A stretch of DNA of 41,882 nt, taken from contig CAKNOI010000009.1 in the NCBI GenBank assembly GCA_930990125.1, forward strand, positions 1-41,882. The letters run 5' to 3'. The notes below the pieces were generated by a model. That model was not told where the DNA came from and did no database searches. It saw only the letters and a list, made by a program, of their open reading frames with translations. Made by a program: the position numbers and the translations under genes. This document shows, one piece after another, positions 1 to 9,815 of this stretch (position 1 is the stretch's first letter; every line of letters starts with the position of its first letter). The DNA is from an uncultured Clostridiaceae bacterium (GTDB lineage Bacteria > Bacillota > Clostridia > TANB77 > CAG-508).

Positions 1-123
1 TATTTTTAATATCTTTTTATATTTAATATTAAATTTTATTCTATTTTAAATTATCTTTATTACATTATACAAGTATTTTATAATTAATATAGTACTTTAT
101 AAATTAGTTTTTATTACATAGAA

Positions 124-149
124 AAAAAGCACCTGTTAAGATGCTTTTT
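124..149 (-). terminator. Intrinsic terminator of the GT39 gene
   Basis: AAAAAGCA and TGCTTTTT form a stem overlapping the stop codon of the minus-strand glycosyltransferase. On the minus strand it is followed by a T-rich stretch. The leftmost 120 bases are very AT-rich and I see no gene in them. Confidence 0.6.
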
Positions 150-1734
150 AATGTAAATAATATACATCACAATTACTTAATCTTTTTACATGCTCTATAT
201 TGTTAAAGTTTAAATATTGTTTTACTTGATTAGATATTATTTCATTTTCTTCTTCTTTTTCTTGGTTAATAAATAAAAGAATTCCTTTAGATATGTCTTT
301 ATTTTTTACTATTGACTTTATCGTATTTTCTGTGACAGATATATCTTTTGCAATATAGGATTCATTTATTTGGGAGAATAGTAGAATATCATCTAAGAAT
401 CCTCCTTTTTGTGTATTATATAAGTATATTGTAGGTAGGTTTAGTTCTCCGCTTACTTTTTGTACAATTTCTTTTTTATCTCTATATAATAACTCTGGTT
501 CTAAGTGAAAGAATACAGGTGCTAGTATTAGAAAAATACATAGTACTGTCATAAGTATGTTGCTTATTTTTTCTGTTGTAACTGCTTGTAATAGGCGGTA
601 TATTTCATATAGTACAAGAATGCTTAAGATTCCACATACAGGTACAATATATCTTAGTACTCTCCATGGAGAAGCAATGGTTGCCATTATAAAGAAGAAT
701 AAGGATGGTAACCATAGAATGGTTAGCATTTCTTTTGTTTTACTGGTTTCTTTTGGTATTGTTATCTTTTTTATTTTGCTGTACAGGTAAATTCCTAATG
801 CTATTAATAAGAGTATAAGTAGTGAACCATTAAAAGCGTAATAATTTAATGTATATATTTGTAGGGCAAAACTTATTGGTATTTGAGAAATATCTTTTAA
901 GTTTTGCATTACCCCTTTTCCTCTATATCCAAAGAATATGTGTTCTATGGAGTATGGAAATAGGAATAATGATACCATTCCAGCAAGTAATATGGTAGTA
1001 ACATAATATAACAGAGCTTTTTTATTTTTTTCTTTTATATATTTATATACAAATAGAATAAATAACATTGCAATATAAAAGATATAATAGTAATGGGTAA
1101 GAATTCCTGCAAGTACTGTAATTCCTATTGCAAATAATAATTTTTTAGATATTTCTTGTTTTTCCCACAGCTTCATGTGTAAATAGGATGTTATTACAAT
1201 AAGTAAAGTAGAAAGTGCATACATTCTTATATATACTACGTTACTTAATGATGCTAACAGAATAGACGAAAGAAATGCAAGTAATAGTGCTTTTATTTTA
1301 TAATGCTTTTTGTTTTCTAATATTTTTTGTAGAATAAAATACATCACTATTGTTATGGCAGCATAGATGAAAATATTTACTGTAATTCCTATCCATTTGG
1401 AAATATGCCCTTTTGCTATTCCCATTGCAAATCTTAGTAGCAAATAATATAGTGGTGGATGTACGTCATTTTTTTGGTTTTCATATACTGGAGTATAATT
1501 TCCGACATCTTTATCTTGGACCGCTAAATAATCTGCATAATATTCTTTTGTATGCCATGTGTTAAAAAAATCGCTATTTTCTTGTATATCTATTTTATCG
1601 TAGTTTGCCAGTCCATAAGAATAGACTTCATCAATGTGTAAGTATGCTTTTTGTGTTCCTACATAGATATAGAGAAGCGTTTGTAGTATTAAAAATAGAA
1701 TAATTATTGCTATTTCTGTTTTTTTATTTTTCAT
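148..1734 (-). CDS. GT39-like multi-pass membrane glycosyltransferase
   Basis: 528 aa polytopic membrane protein. A first membrane helix (about residues 8-28) is followed by an acidic pair, D35-E36, in HIDEVYSYG, and by D90-VHPPLYYLL. This layout is typical of the GT39/ArnT/PMT superfamily, which moves a sugar from a polyprenyl-phosphate donor to a protein or glycan on the outer face of the membrane. About ten further hydrophobic segments and a soluble C-terminal tail (about 430-528) follow. Acceptor and sugar cannot be told from the sequence. It stands alone, with its own terminator. Family assignment is fairly sure; substrate is unknown. Confidence 0.75.
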   Translation of the reverse strand: MKNKKTEIAIIILFLILQTLLYIYVGTQKAYLHIDEVYSYGLANYDKIDIQENSDFFNTWHTKEYYADYLAVQDKDVGNYTPVYENQKNDVHPPLYYLLLRFAMGIAKGHISKWIGITVNIFIYAAITIVMYFILQKILENKKHYKIKALLLAFLSSILLASLSNVVYIRMYALSTLLIVITSYLHMKLWEKQEISKKLLFAIGITVLAGILTHYYYIFYIAMLFILFVYKYIKEKNKKALLYYVTTILLAGMVSLFLFPYSIEHIFFGYRGKGVMQNLKDISQIPISFALQIYTLNYYAFNGSLLILLLIALGIYLYSKIKKITIPKETSKTKEMLTILWLPSLFFFIMATIASPWRVLRYIVPVCGILSILVLYEIYRLLQAVTTEKISNILMTVLCIFLILAPVFFHLEPELLYRDKKEIVQKVSGELNLPTIYLYNTQKGGFLDDILLFSQINESYIAKDISVTENTIKSIVKNKDISKGILLFINQEKEEENEIISNQVKQYLNFNNIEHVKRLSNCDVYYLH

Positions 1735-1834
1735 TTTTCTACCCCATTTTTTTATTTTGTATTATAACTATATTCGTTTTTCTTGACTTTGTCAATTCTC
1801 TTTACTAATATGTTTGTTTTTTCTTACCATTCCC

Positions 1835-2575
1835 TTACACTCTTGTTGCTAACATTCCTATTAAAAATCCGCATATATTTCCTATTGCTGTCATTCTTCC
1901 TTTATAGAGGTTATTCGATTCTGGAATTAATTCTCCAGATACAATGTATAACATTGCTCCTGCTGCAAAAGATAAGCAGATGGCAATTACCTGCTCGGAA
2001 ATATTTCCTATAATAGCTCCAAAAAAGGCTCCTATTCCTGTGGTTACTCCAGATAAAATGACATATAGCAAAACTTTTGCTGGGTGCATTCCTCCGTTTT
2101 TCATAGGGACTGCCATAGATATTCCTTCTGGTATGTCATGAAGAGCTATTGCTAACGCTAGAGAATATCCTAGATTAAGGGAGGCTTCAAATCCGGAGCC
2201 TATAGCCAAGCCTTCTGGGAAGTTATGCAATGCCAAACCAATACTAACAATAATTCCCGTTTTTAGTAATGTGTTTCCTTTGCCAGATACATGCTTAATA
2301 TTAAATTTTTTTTGTACTAATATATCACATACAATCATGGTGGCTATTCCTAATAAAAGACCAATGAATATATTTCCTAATCCTGTTAGTTGTAATGCTT
2401 CTGGAACCAAGTCAAAACAGACTATGGCAAGCATGAGTCCTGAGGCAAAGGATAAAATAAAGCTTAAAAATTTATGTGATGTTTTTTTAAAGGTAATTCC
2501 TAAGATTCCTCCAATTGTTGTTCCAAAGGTACCAAAAAATAATCCTAGGAGTGTTGTTTTTAATAATCCGCTCAT
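1835..2575 (-). CDS. ZIP family divalent metal transporter
   Basis: 246 aa, eight predicted membrane helices. The two signature metal-binding helices are present: HNFPEG at residues 117-122 and HDIPEG at 146-151, the hallmark of ZIP/ZupT zinc-iron importers of the inner membrane. I chose the ATG at 2573-2575 because GGGAGG lies about 10 bases upstream; a TTG six codons earlier would overlap that ribosome binding site. It is a single-gene unit between prfA and the GT39 gene, transcribed in the same direction. Metal preference (Zn, Fe or Mn) cannot be told. Confidence 0.9.
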   Translation of the reverse strand: MSGLLKTTLLGLFFGTFGTTIGGILGITFKKTSHKFLSFILSFASGLMLAIVCFDLVPEALQLTGLGNIFIGLLLGIATMIVCDILVQKKFNIKHVSGKGNTLLKTGIIVSIGLALHNFPEGLAIGSGFEASLNLGYSLALAIALHDIPEGISMAVPMKNGGMHPAKVLLYVILSGVTTGIGAFFGAIIGNISEQVIAICLSFAAGAMLYIVSGELIPESNNLYKGRMTAIGNICGFLIGMLATRV

Positions 2576-2640
2576 AAAAAAATTTCCTCCCAAATAAACT
2601 GTTTATTCTAGTTTATTGTAAGGAAATCTTTTTTATACCT

Positions 2641-3702
2641 TTATTCTTCGTCACCTTTTAGTTTTTCTGCTCTATCTGCTGTAATTAAACTATCAATCAT
2701 TTCGTCTAAGTTTCCATTTAAAAAGTCTTCCATTTGATAGATGCTTAATCCAATTCTATGGTCTGTAATTCTACCCTGTGGGTAATTATAGGTTCTAATT
2801 TTTTCACTTCTATCGCCATGTCCTACCTGGCTTTTTCTTTCATTCGCTATTTTTTCATCTTGTTCTCTTTGTTTTATTTCAAACAAACGGGAACGTAGCA
2901 TTCTCATTGCATATTCTCTATTTTGTACCTGGGAACGTTCTGTTTGACATTCTGCTACCATTCCTGTTGGAATGTGAATTAATCTTACCGCAGAAGAGGT
3001 TTTGTTAATGTGTTGTCCACCTGCTCCGGATGCTCTAAATACTTCCATTTTTACATCGGCTGGATTAATCTCTACTTCTACATCTTCTACTTCTGGAAGT
3101 ACGGCAACTGTTACAGTGGAAGTATGAATTCTTCCACTACTTTCTGTATCTGGAACTCTTTGTACACGATGTACACCGCTTTCGTATTTAAGTCTACTAT
3201 AAGCTCCTTTTCCGGTAATCATGAAAGATATTTCTTTATATCCCCCAAGTCCAGTTTCGTTTTCATTTAATATTTCTAATTTCCAGTGTTTTCTTTCTGC
3301 ATACATGCTATACATACGAAATAATGTACCAGCAAATAAAGCTGCTTCTTCTCCTCCTGCTCCTGCACGAATTTCACAGATTACGTTTTTATCATCATTT
3401 GGGTCTTTTGGGAGTAATAATATTTTTAGTTCTTCTTCTATTTTAGGTAATTTTTCTCTTGCTTCTTCTAATTCTAGTTGTGCTAGCTCTTTTAACTCTT
3501 TATCGTCTAACATGGCTTTTGCTTCTTCTATTTGCTGATTTACTTTTTTGTATTCTCTATATTTTTCTACTAATTCTGAAATAGAAGCATGTTCTTTCAT
3601 ATATTTTTGCCATTCGGATTGGTTTGCAATAATTTCTGGGTCACTAATGAGCTTCGTTAACTCCTCATATCTTTTTTCTACTGCGTCTAATTTTTGAAAC
3701 AT
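2641..3702 (-). CDS. prfA: Peptide chain release factor 1 (RF1)
   Basis: 353 aa, the usual RF1 length. It has the N-terminal coiled-coil domain, then the decoding domain with the Pro-x-Thr-type recognition region near [15 protein letters not shown], and the universal GGQ at residues 228-230 that triggers peptidyl-tRNA hydrolysis. RF1 ends translation at UAA and UAG. A good AGGAG-type ribosome binding site precedes the ATG. All CGG trinucleotides in the gene are out of frame, which matters here because CGG seems not to be read as arginine in this genome. Confidence 0.97.
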   Translation of the reverse strand: MFQKLDAVEKRYEELTKLISDPEIIANQSEWQKYMKEHASISELVEKYREYKKVNQQIEEAKAMLDDKELKELAQLELEEAREKLPKIEEELKILLLPKDPNDDKNVICEIRAGAGGEEAALFAGTLFRMYSMYAERKHWKLEILNENETGLGGYKEISFMITGKGAYSRLKYESGVHRVQRVPDTESSGRIHTSTVTVAVLPEVEDVEVEINPADVKMEVFRASGAGGQHINKTSSAVRLIHIPTGMVAECQTERSQVQNREYAMRMLRSRLFEIKQREQDEKIANERKSQVGHGDRSEKIRTYNYPQGRITDHRIGLSIYQMEDFLNGNLDEMIDSLITADRAEKLKGDEE

Positions 3703-3768
3703 AACATTTCTCCTTTATTGTCTAATTTACCTTTTCTATTATACCTCATTTTTCCATCCATTTCAACT

Positions 3769-5694
3769 TTATTTTAATTCTATTTTGTGAAATGGTACCT
3801 CAATGTTTGTTAGTATTTCTTCTTCCCTTTTGGTACAAGTAAAAATAAGAATTTGGTGGTTTGATAATTCTTGTGCCATGTATGTTAAAATGTTTTGTAA
3901 TCGCTCGGTATCAAAATAAGCAAATGCTTCATCTAAAATAATTGGTATTCTTTCTTCTGTTATTTCTTGTAAAATAGAGAGGCGTAAGGATAAGTATAAC
4001 TGGTCTATGGTTCCAATACTTAATATGTCAATTGGTACATAGTTTCCATTTTCTGCTTCTATGGACAAGGTATTATTTTCTTTTATTGCTACATTTGTAT
4101 ATTTTCCTCCTGATATTTTATCAATCGTATGGGATAAGTGGGAGGTAAATTTAGGAACTACATTTTGTTTCATTTCTAAATAGGCTTCTTCTAGGATATG
4201 AATTACAAGCTCTATTTGTTCTTGTTTTTGTTTTAGTTCTTCTTTTCTTTCTTCTAAATTTTCTAGTTCTTCTTCTAATTCTGTTATTTTTTCTAGCTTT
4301 GGATAAATATTTTTTTGTTCTACTTCTATTTTGTGTAAATTTAATTTATCTTGTTCTATCTTCTCTTTTATGTTTTCTTGGATTTTTTCTATACCTTGGA
4401 TTTCTTCTATTGTTTCTTTTCCTAAGCTATTTTGATATTTTGCTATTACTTTTTGTGTTTCTTTTTCCTCATTTTCTGTCATAGCTTTTTTCAAGTCATC
4501 TATTTCGGTCTTTTTTTCTTTTTTATTTTGCTCTAGCAATTCTATTTCTTTTTCTTTATTTTGGATGTCTATTTTTATTTCTTCTAAAATGCTATTTGTT
4601 TTATTACTATTCTCTTTTTTCTCCTTTTGGCTTTTTTGGGCTAATATCCAAATAAGATATAGAACATCCAATACAACAAAAATAGCATTTACTATTGTAT
4701 TTTTTATTAGCACCAAGGATAAAATAGTAAGGAACACTAACACCATAAAGGAAATAAAATAAACTTTATTTTGGGCTTTTTGTTTTTCCTTTTTTTGTAC
4801 TTCTCTTTTTTGCGTTTTTTCTGTTAGTAGCTGTTTCATTTCTCTTAACTGCTTTGTAGCTTGTTGTTCTTTTTCTTCTATTGTTTTTTCTATTTCCTGA
4901 TATACCGTTATTTTTTGCCCTGCTAATATTTGCTCGTCTTTTATTTTTTGTATTTCTGTAGCAAAGTGGTATTTTAATGTATTCTTTTCTATTTGCTTTT
5001 CTAGTGTTTCTTTTTGCAAAATATATTCTTGTTCTCTTTTTTGGTATTCTTTTAGTTCTTCTTTTTCTGCTAGTATTTGTTCTATTCTATTTTCTACTAT
5101 ATTAATAGGTTTATTTTGTGTTCTTGTTGTTCCAATATCTTCTGTTAATCTTTTATTTAATTTATCTACTGATTTTTTATAGGATACGCTATCTTCTCCG
5201 GTATTTACTAAATTGGTTACTTTTTGTAGTAAAGTATTTTGTTCTTCTGGTTTTAGTTTTACTTCTTGTTGCATGGAAACAAAACTGGAAGTAAATAGAT
5301 TTTCATCTATTTTTGTTTGTTCATAAAAGAATTGATTTCCTTTTGTCTTATCAATGGGAAATTGCTTTGATATATCTTCTTTTTGTTCATTTAAAATAGT
5401 TACCGTCTTTTTTTGAAAATTACGGAATAGTTCATATTTTCTTCCATTATCTAAGGTATACTCCATGGTTCCAGAGTATTCTTCCCTTCCCCACGGAGTA
5501 AATTTTTCCATGTCTGATATTTCTTTCCCTCTTTTATTTTTGGAGGCTCCATATAACATGGCAACCATATATTTTACTAAGCTAGATTTTCCACTTTCGT
5601 TTTTTCCCTCTATAATGTTAATACCATCGGAAAAAGTTATCTCTTTTTGTTCTAATTTTCCAAATCCATTTACTTTTAGTTTATTGATTTTCAA
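3769..5694 (-). CDS. SbcC/Rad50-like ATPase with a membrane hairpin (YhaN-like)
   Basis: 641 aa SMC-type ATPase. Walker A GKNESGKS is at about residues 30-37; long Glu/Lys-rich coiled coils flank a hydrophobic hairpin at about 310-350 (two membrane helices); the signature ILSIGTIDQLYLSLRLS and Walker B IILDEAFAYFD (about 585-594) lie at the C-terminus. A membrane hairpin in place of the zinc hook of Rad50/SbcC is a feature of the YhaN group. It starts five bases after the stop of the metallophosphoesterase, so the two are one operon and probably one nuclease complex acting on DNA ends near the membrane. Role in repair is inferred from the family. Confidence 0.85.
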   Translation of the reverse strand: MKINKLKVNGFGKLEQKEITFSDGINIIEGKNESGKSSLVKYMVAMLYGASKNKRGKEISDMEKFTPWGREEYSGTMEYTLDNGRKYELFRNFQKKTVTILNEQKEDISKQFPIDKTKGNQFFYEQTKIDENLFTSSFVSMQQEVKLKPEEQNTLLQKVTNLVNTGEDSVSYKKSVDKLNKRLTEDIGTTRTQNKPINIVENRIEQILAEKEELKEYQKREQEYILQKETLEKQIEKNTLKYHFATEIQKIKDEQILAGQKITVYQEIEKTIEEKEQQATKQLREMKQLLTEKTQKREVQKKEKQKAQNKVYFISFMVLVFLTILSLVLIKNTIVNAIFVVLDVLYLIWILAQKSQKEKKENSNKTNSILEEIKIDIQNKEKEIELLEQNKKEKKTEIDDLKKAMTENEEKETQKVIAKYQNSLGKETIEEIQGIEKIQENIKEKIEQDKLNLHKIEVEQKNIYPKLEKITELEEELENLEERKEELKQKQEQIELVIHILEEAYLEMKQNVVPKFTSHLSHTIDKISGGKYTNVAIKENNTLSIEAENGNYVPIDILSIGTIDQLYLSLRLSILQEITEERIPIILDEAFAYFDTERLQNILTYMAQELSNHQILIFTCTKREEEILTNIEVPFHKIELK

Positions 5695-5699
5695 GAATC

Positions 5700-6779
5700 T
5701 TACTCCTTTCTTCCTGTTAAAGCGTCTAAGCCTATTTCTATCACATTTTGCATATATTCTTCTGAATAATTTGCCTTTTGTTCTAATACTTTTCGTACAA
5801 AAATTCCTTTTAAGGTATTTTCTGTTTGTAAGGTTTCTAGATTATATTGTATTTTTGTTTTATTTTTTATTTTGATAATATTTTCTACTTCTATTTGTTT
5901 TAGGAGTTCTAAAGTATTTATTTCAAAATTCCTTGTTCCCACTAAAACTATTTTGTACAAATTTTGTGGTTCTAGTGATACACTTTGGATGTGCTCTATT
6001 ACTTCTTCTTTAGAGGTATCCTTAGAAATGTCGATTGGTAATTCTACGTATTGTTTTGGATCCATACGGATAAATTGAATTTGCTTTTTGGTTTTTGTGA
6101 TGTCTCCTACTAATATTCCGTGCTCCCCTAGCTCATCAAATCCTAATGCTATGGTAGAACCTGGATAAAATATGGTTTGATTTTCTTCTTCTCCATAATT
6201 GGTTTTATGAATATGCCCTAGGGCAACATAGTCAAATCCTATTCTTTTTAATTCTCCTTTTGTCATAGGATTATATTGTCTATCCTCTGTTCCTCCTTCT
6301 AAGCTACCATGGGTAATACATATGTTAATTTTTTCTGGATGTTCTAATTTTAATTCTGAAATTGGATTTTGAAATCGATAAAAATCGTTAAAACCAAAAC
6401 CATAAATAGAGCATTCTGGCTCTTCTATTTTTTCTAATTTTTCTGTAAAAATATGAACATTCGGGCTCCATGGATAGGTTTGATAAAAAGAATTTTTTAA
6501 ATATGGGTCATGATTTCCTGGTGTGATATATATTTTTGTATTGGGTATCGTCTGGAATAACCCATTAATATAGGAAATGGTGCTTTCTCTCGCATAACCT
6601 TCTTCATATAAATCACCTGCAATAAAAAAATAAGGAATATCCTCTTTTTGTATATACTCTACTATTTCTTTTACTACTTTTCTTTGCTCTAGCCTTCTTT
6701 TTTCTCCTAACCCTTCTACCTCATTTAGACTAGTAAATGGTGTATCTAAATGTAAATCAGCCATATGTACAAATTTCAT
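5700..6779 (-). CDS. SbcD/YhaO-like DNA repair metallophosphoesterase
   Basis: 359 aa from the ATG at 6777-6779, chosen because AGAAAGGAAG lies just upstream and the protein then begins MKFVHMADLHLD, the metal-binding motif that opens this family. The other calcineurin-type motifs follow: GDLYEEG, TPGNHDPY, THGSLEG and GHIHKTNYG. It is expected to be the nuclease subunit that works with the SMC-like ATPase encoded immediately downstream. An in-frame upstream extension (to 6833) adds a hydrophobic run without a good ribosome binding site and is unlikely. Confidence 0.88.
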   Translation of the reverse strand: MKFVHMADLHLDTPFTSLNEVEGLGEKRRLEQRKVVKEIVEYIQKEDIPYFFIAGDLYEEGYARESTISYINGLFQTIPNTKIYITPGNHDPYLKNSFYQTYPWSPNVHIFTEKLEKIEEPECSIYGFGFNDFYRFQNPISELKLEHPEKINICITHGSLEGGTEDRQYNPMTKGELKRIGFDYVALGHIHKTNYGEEENQTIFYPGSTIALGFDELGEHGILVGDITKTKKQIQFIRMDPKQYVELPIDISKDTSKEEVIEHIQSVSLEPQNLYKIVLVGTRNFEINTLELLKQIEVENIIKIKNKTKIQYNLETLQTENTLKGIFVRKVLEQKANYSEEYMQNVIEIGLDALTGRKE

Positions 6780-6863
6780 TTTCTTCTTCCTTTCTTTGGT
6801 TATGATTATACCGATAAACACGAAAAAAGTCAATTGTTTTTAAAACATTTGTTTTTATTTTTA

Positions 6864-6894
6864 GCAAAAAAATAAGTGGACTTTTCCACTTATT
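6864..6894 (-). terminator. Terminator of the virD4-like operon
   Basis: Perfect 10-bp stem AATAAGTGGA / TCCACTTATT with a four-base loop, followed on the minus strand by a run of T. It lies just after the stop codon of the coupling-protein gene. Confidence 0.8.
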
Positions 6895-6895
6895 C

Positions 6896-8897
6896 TTATT
6901 CTGTATCATCCTCCATAGAACCAAATAATTCATCAAATTTGGCTTCCAGTTCTTTTTGAATGTCTTCGGAAAATGGTTCTTCTACAGGCTCTGTTTTGTT
7001 TTCCAATTCTACTACTTCTTCTTGTGGTAAAATAGGCGCCTCTTCCTCCATTTTTTTAGCTTTTTCTTCTTTTTTAGGAGGCTCCGTATCTTCAAATAAA
7101 TCGTCTAAAGATTCTACTTTTAAGTCTGGTTTTGCTTTATTTCCAGAACCACTTTCTTGATAGGGATTATATGGATTAAATTTTCTCCATCTACCTCTAT
7201 CTGTTTCTTCCACTTCATTGTGATTTAGTCTAACCATTGCTAGTTTTTTTGCAATTGGTTTTTCAAAATAATAATATTTTTTTGCCTTAATTGGTTTTAT
7301 GCCTTTTTCAAAAATAATACAGTAATCATTATCAAAACGTCTTAACTCGTCTGGGGTAAGAAGTGCTCTTCCCATAACTTGCTCTGATTCGCTACTTCCT
7401 TGTTTCCAATTTTGTCTATCACGGTTAATAGAGATACTTTCCCTTTGAATGGTTTTTTCTCCTAATGCCTTAGAAAAATATTCTACTGTTTTTTGTGAGT
7501 TACTTCCTAAAAATACATGTGTATCACAGTTACCAATAATAGTTTCAAAAGAATCTTTATATACTGCTTCTAATTGGTCTAAGTTTTGTAAGATAACACT
7601 AAAGGATATTTTTCTACTTCTACTGGTAGAGATTTTTTTATCAAAGTCTGGTATTCTACCGATGTTAGCAAACTCATCTAGAATAAAATAGGTTGGCATT
7701 GGAAGTGCTCCTCCATTTTCGTCTGCAAAATCGTATAAATGTTGTATCATCTGTGAGAAGAAAATGGTTAATAAGAAATCATATGCTGTATGGGTATCAG
7801 AAGAAATAACATATACAGCTGTTTTTTTGCTACCTATTTCTCTAAAATCTATGGTATTGGTAGAAGTTACTTCTGCTATTTCTTCGGAATCAAACTTACC
7901 TAATTTAGATTGCAATGAGCTTAAGATAGAACCATACGTTTTTTCTGGTGCTATTTCGATAGATTTATAGTATCTTCTTGCTGGATGATCATAAGGAAGC
8001 TCGTTCATTAATTCTGTTAATAAATTGCTACCACCATTATTGTTTGCTGCTCTTACTAATTCAGCACAGCTAGCTAAGTTTTGCTCTTCCTTTGGTCTTT
8101 TTGCAATTAAATAATAAATAAGTGCTTTTAATAACATCTCTGCCATGTCATCCCAATATGGATCAGATGCATCTCCTGTTTGTTGTCCTTTTACAATGGT
8201 ATTGGCAATAACGTCAACATCTAATTCACTTCCAATATGGAAAATAGGATTATATCCATCACTATTTTGTGGTCTTACTAGGTTTAATACTTTAATTTCA
8301 TATCCATTGCTTTTTAAATAACCTGCTGTTCTATCGTATAATTCTCCTTTTGGATCTGTAAATACATAAGAACCCAGTAGTTGTGATGCATTGGGAATAG
8401 AATAGGAGGCAGATTTACCAGAACCAGAACCGTCCAACTACTAATACGTTAATATTACCACGTTTATTTACTGGTAGATAATGGTCTTCTGCTAATAAGA
8501 TACCTTTGGTTTTACTAAGTAACTTATATTGCTCTCCATGTTCGCACCAAGCACTAGAACCATGTTCAATATCGGTATATTCATTTTTTGGCATCGCACG
8601 GACAAGTCCAATAATACATACTATTGCGTAAAATATGGTAAAGATTCCTAATGTATTTCCAAAAGTACCTATATAAGTATCGGAAAAAGCTTTTGAAATT
8701 GTGCTAAAAGGGGATGTAATATTGGTTGGTACTGTTTGTAGTAAAATAGCAAGGTCTAATTTTCCTGTTTGTGTTGCTTCTACTATGCCACACGCCAAAG
8801 GCGCAACAAATACTATGGTAATTAAAACCCATAGTATTACAATTACAATAAAGCTGATTCGATTTCTTTTTAAGGCTGCTTTTAATTTATAATTCAT
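6896..8897 (-). CDS. VirD4/TraG-type coupling ATPase, read through a +1 shift at CGG
   Basis: About 666 aa if one base is skipped at 8430-8432. The first 155 codons carry two membrane helices (about 15-38 and 75-98). The second part begins inside Walker A and carries Walker B (YFILDEFANIG), the usual VirD4 core and an acidic Glu-rich tail. Read without a shift the first frame ends GRFWFW-stop; skipping the C of CGG gives VVGGSGSGKS, the canonical P-loop. VirD4/TraG proteins feed DNA or protein substrates to type IV secretion channels. No relaxase or channel genes are nearby; upstream are only two small unknown genes. The length and intact domains argue for a working gene, not a pseudogene. 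Confidence 0.88.
8430..8432 (-). other. In-frame CGG, +1 recoding site in the virD4-like gene
   Basis: Codon 156 in the upstream frame is CGG, preceded by GGA. Dropping the C lets GGT be read as the second Gly of the Walker A GGSGSGKS. The glycine is expected in TraG/VirD4 P-loops. The unshifted frame stops five codons later. Confidence 0.85.
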
Positions 8898-8921
8898 TGC
8901 TCCACACCCTTTTCTTTTGTA

Positions 8922-9170
8922 TTATTCGCCTCTTCCTGTACCGGTTTCTTTTTTTAGTTCTTTTGGTTTTGAACCATTATATGCATTAATTTCAACACAG
9001 CTTTCTTTTTCTGTTACACCTGAGAAACGAAATTCTCTTCCTGGAACGGTTGTAAATATGTATTTTCCGTCTTCTCCTTTTATTTCTATTGGTGTAATTC
9101 CTGTTAGTGCTATTTTATCTCTCATTCCTGCTGGCTTTTGTTTTGATTTTTTGGCTACATTTGTAGACAT
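8922..9170 (-). CDS. Small unknown protein upstream of the virD4-like gene
   Basis: 82 aa from the second of two close ATGs; GAGGAGG is spaced best for this one. The sequence is basic at the N-terminus, then a probable small beta domain (KGEDGKYIFTTVPGREFRFSGV), then a Lys/Gly-rich tail. No membrane helix and no family I recognise. It starts just after the 172-aa gene and ends about 25 bases before the coupling ATPase, so the three form one operon. It could be an adaptor or a substrate-related protein, but that is only context. Confidence 0.6.
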   Translation of the reverse strand: MSTNVAKKSKQKPAGMRDKIALTGITPIEIKGEDGKYIFTTVPGREFRFSGVTEKESCVEINAYNGSKPKELKKETGTGRGE

Positions 9171-9182
9171 TTTCATCCTCCT

Positions 9183-9701
9183 CTATTTATCCTCTCTTAT
9201 TTCGAATGCGAAATAAGATTTATATGGCTTTAATTTACACTTTCCTTTAATTTCATTTGTTTTTTCATCAAAATATAATACTGGTTTTACTTCTTCTGTT
9301 GTTTCTGGGTCGATAATAGATATTGGTCTTTTTAAATTTGGAGTGTAAGGAAAATCTTTATATTCTGTTTCTTCTTCAGAATATAAAGTATCAAATTTAA
9401 CTGGGATTGGTCTTTTGGTAATGCGAACTTTATCTCCATATAATAGTCCCATATTTACTACCACTTTATCTTTTCCAAAAGATAGAATTACCAACTGATT
9501 TCCTTCTGGAGACGGGTTGTCCACATAAAATGTTTTCTTTTTACCTTCTCCTCTTAATTCTTCTGTTGACTCTAGTCGTTCTACTGTATATTTTGGGAAT
9601 TTATCTAAGTACTCCTTTTCTGTTTTATTTACTTGATAAATGACAGTATTCACATCTTTTGGGTCTGTGATGCTAAAATGTTTTCCTTGCATGTTTTCCA
9701 T
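9183..9701 (-). CDS. Unknown protein, first gene of the virD4-like operon
   Basis: 172 aa, soluble, rich in Lys/Glu and beta-prone, with no signal peptide and no motif that I recognise. Ribosome binding site AAAGGAGAG lies upstream of the ATG. It opens the operon with the 82-aa gene and the VirD4-like ATPase and so may belong to the same machine. The function is unknown. Confidence 0.65.
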   Translation of the reverse strand: MENMQGKHFSITDPKDVNTVIYQVNKTEKEYLDKFPKYTVERLESTEELRGEGKKKTFYVDNPSPEGNQLVILSFGKDKVVVNMGLLYGDKVRITKRPIPVKFDTLYSEEETEYKDFPYTPNLKRPISIIDPETTEEVKPVLYFDEKTNEIKGKCKLKPYKSYFAFEIREDK

Positions 9702-9815
9702 TTTTGCACTCTCCTTTTCTATGACTTTTCATAGTTCATCTTTTGCTATAACTACCTATTATTATAGCTTGTTTTGCTGCATTCGTCAATATTTTTCGCT
9801 AATTTATGTTAACTT

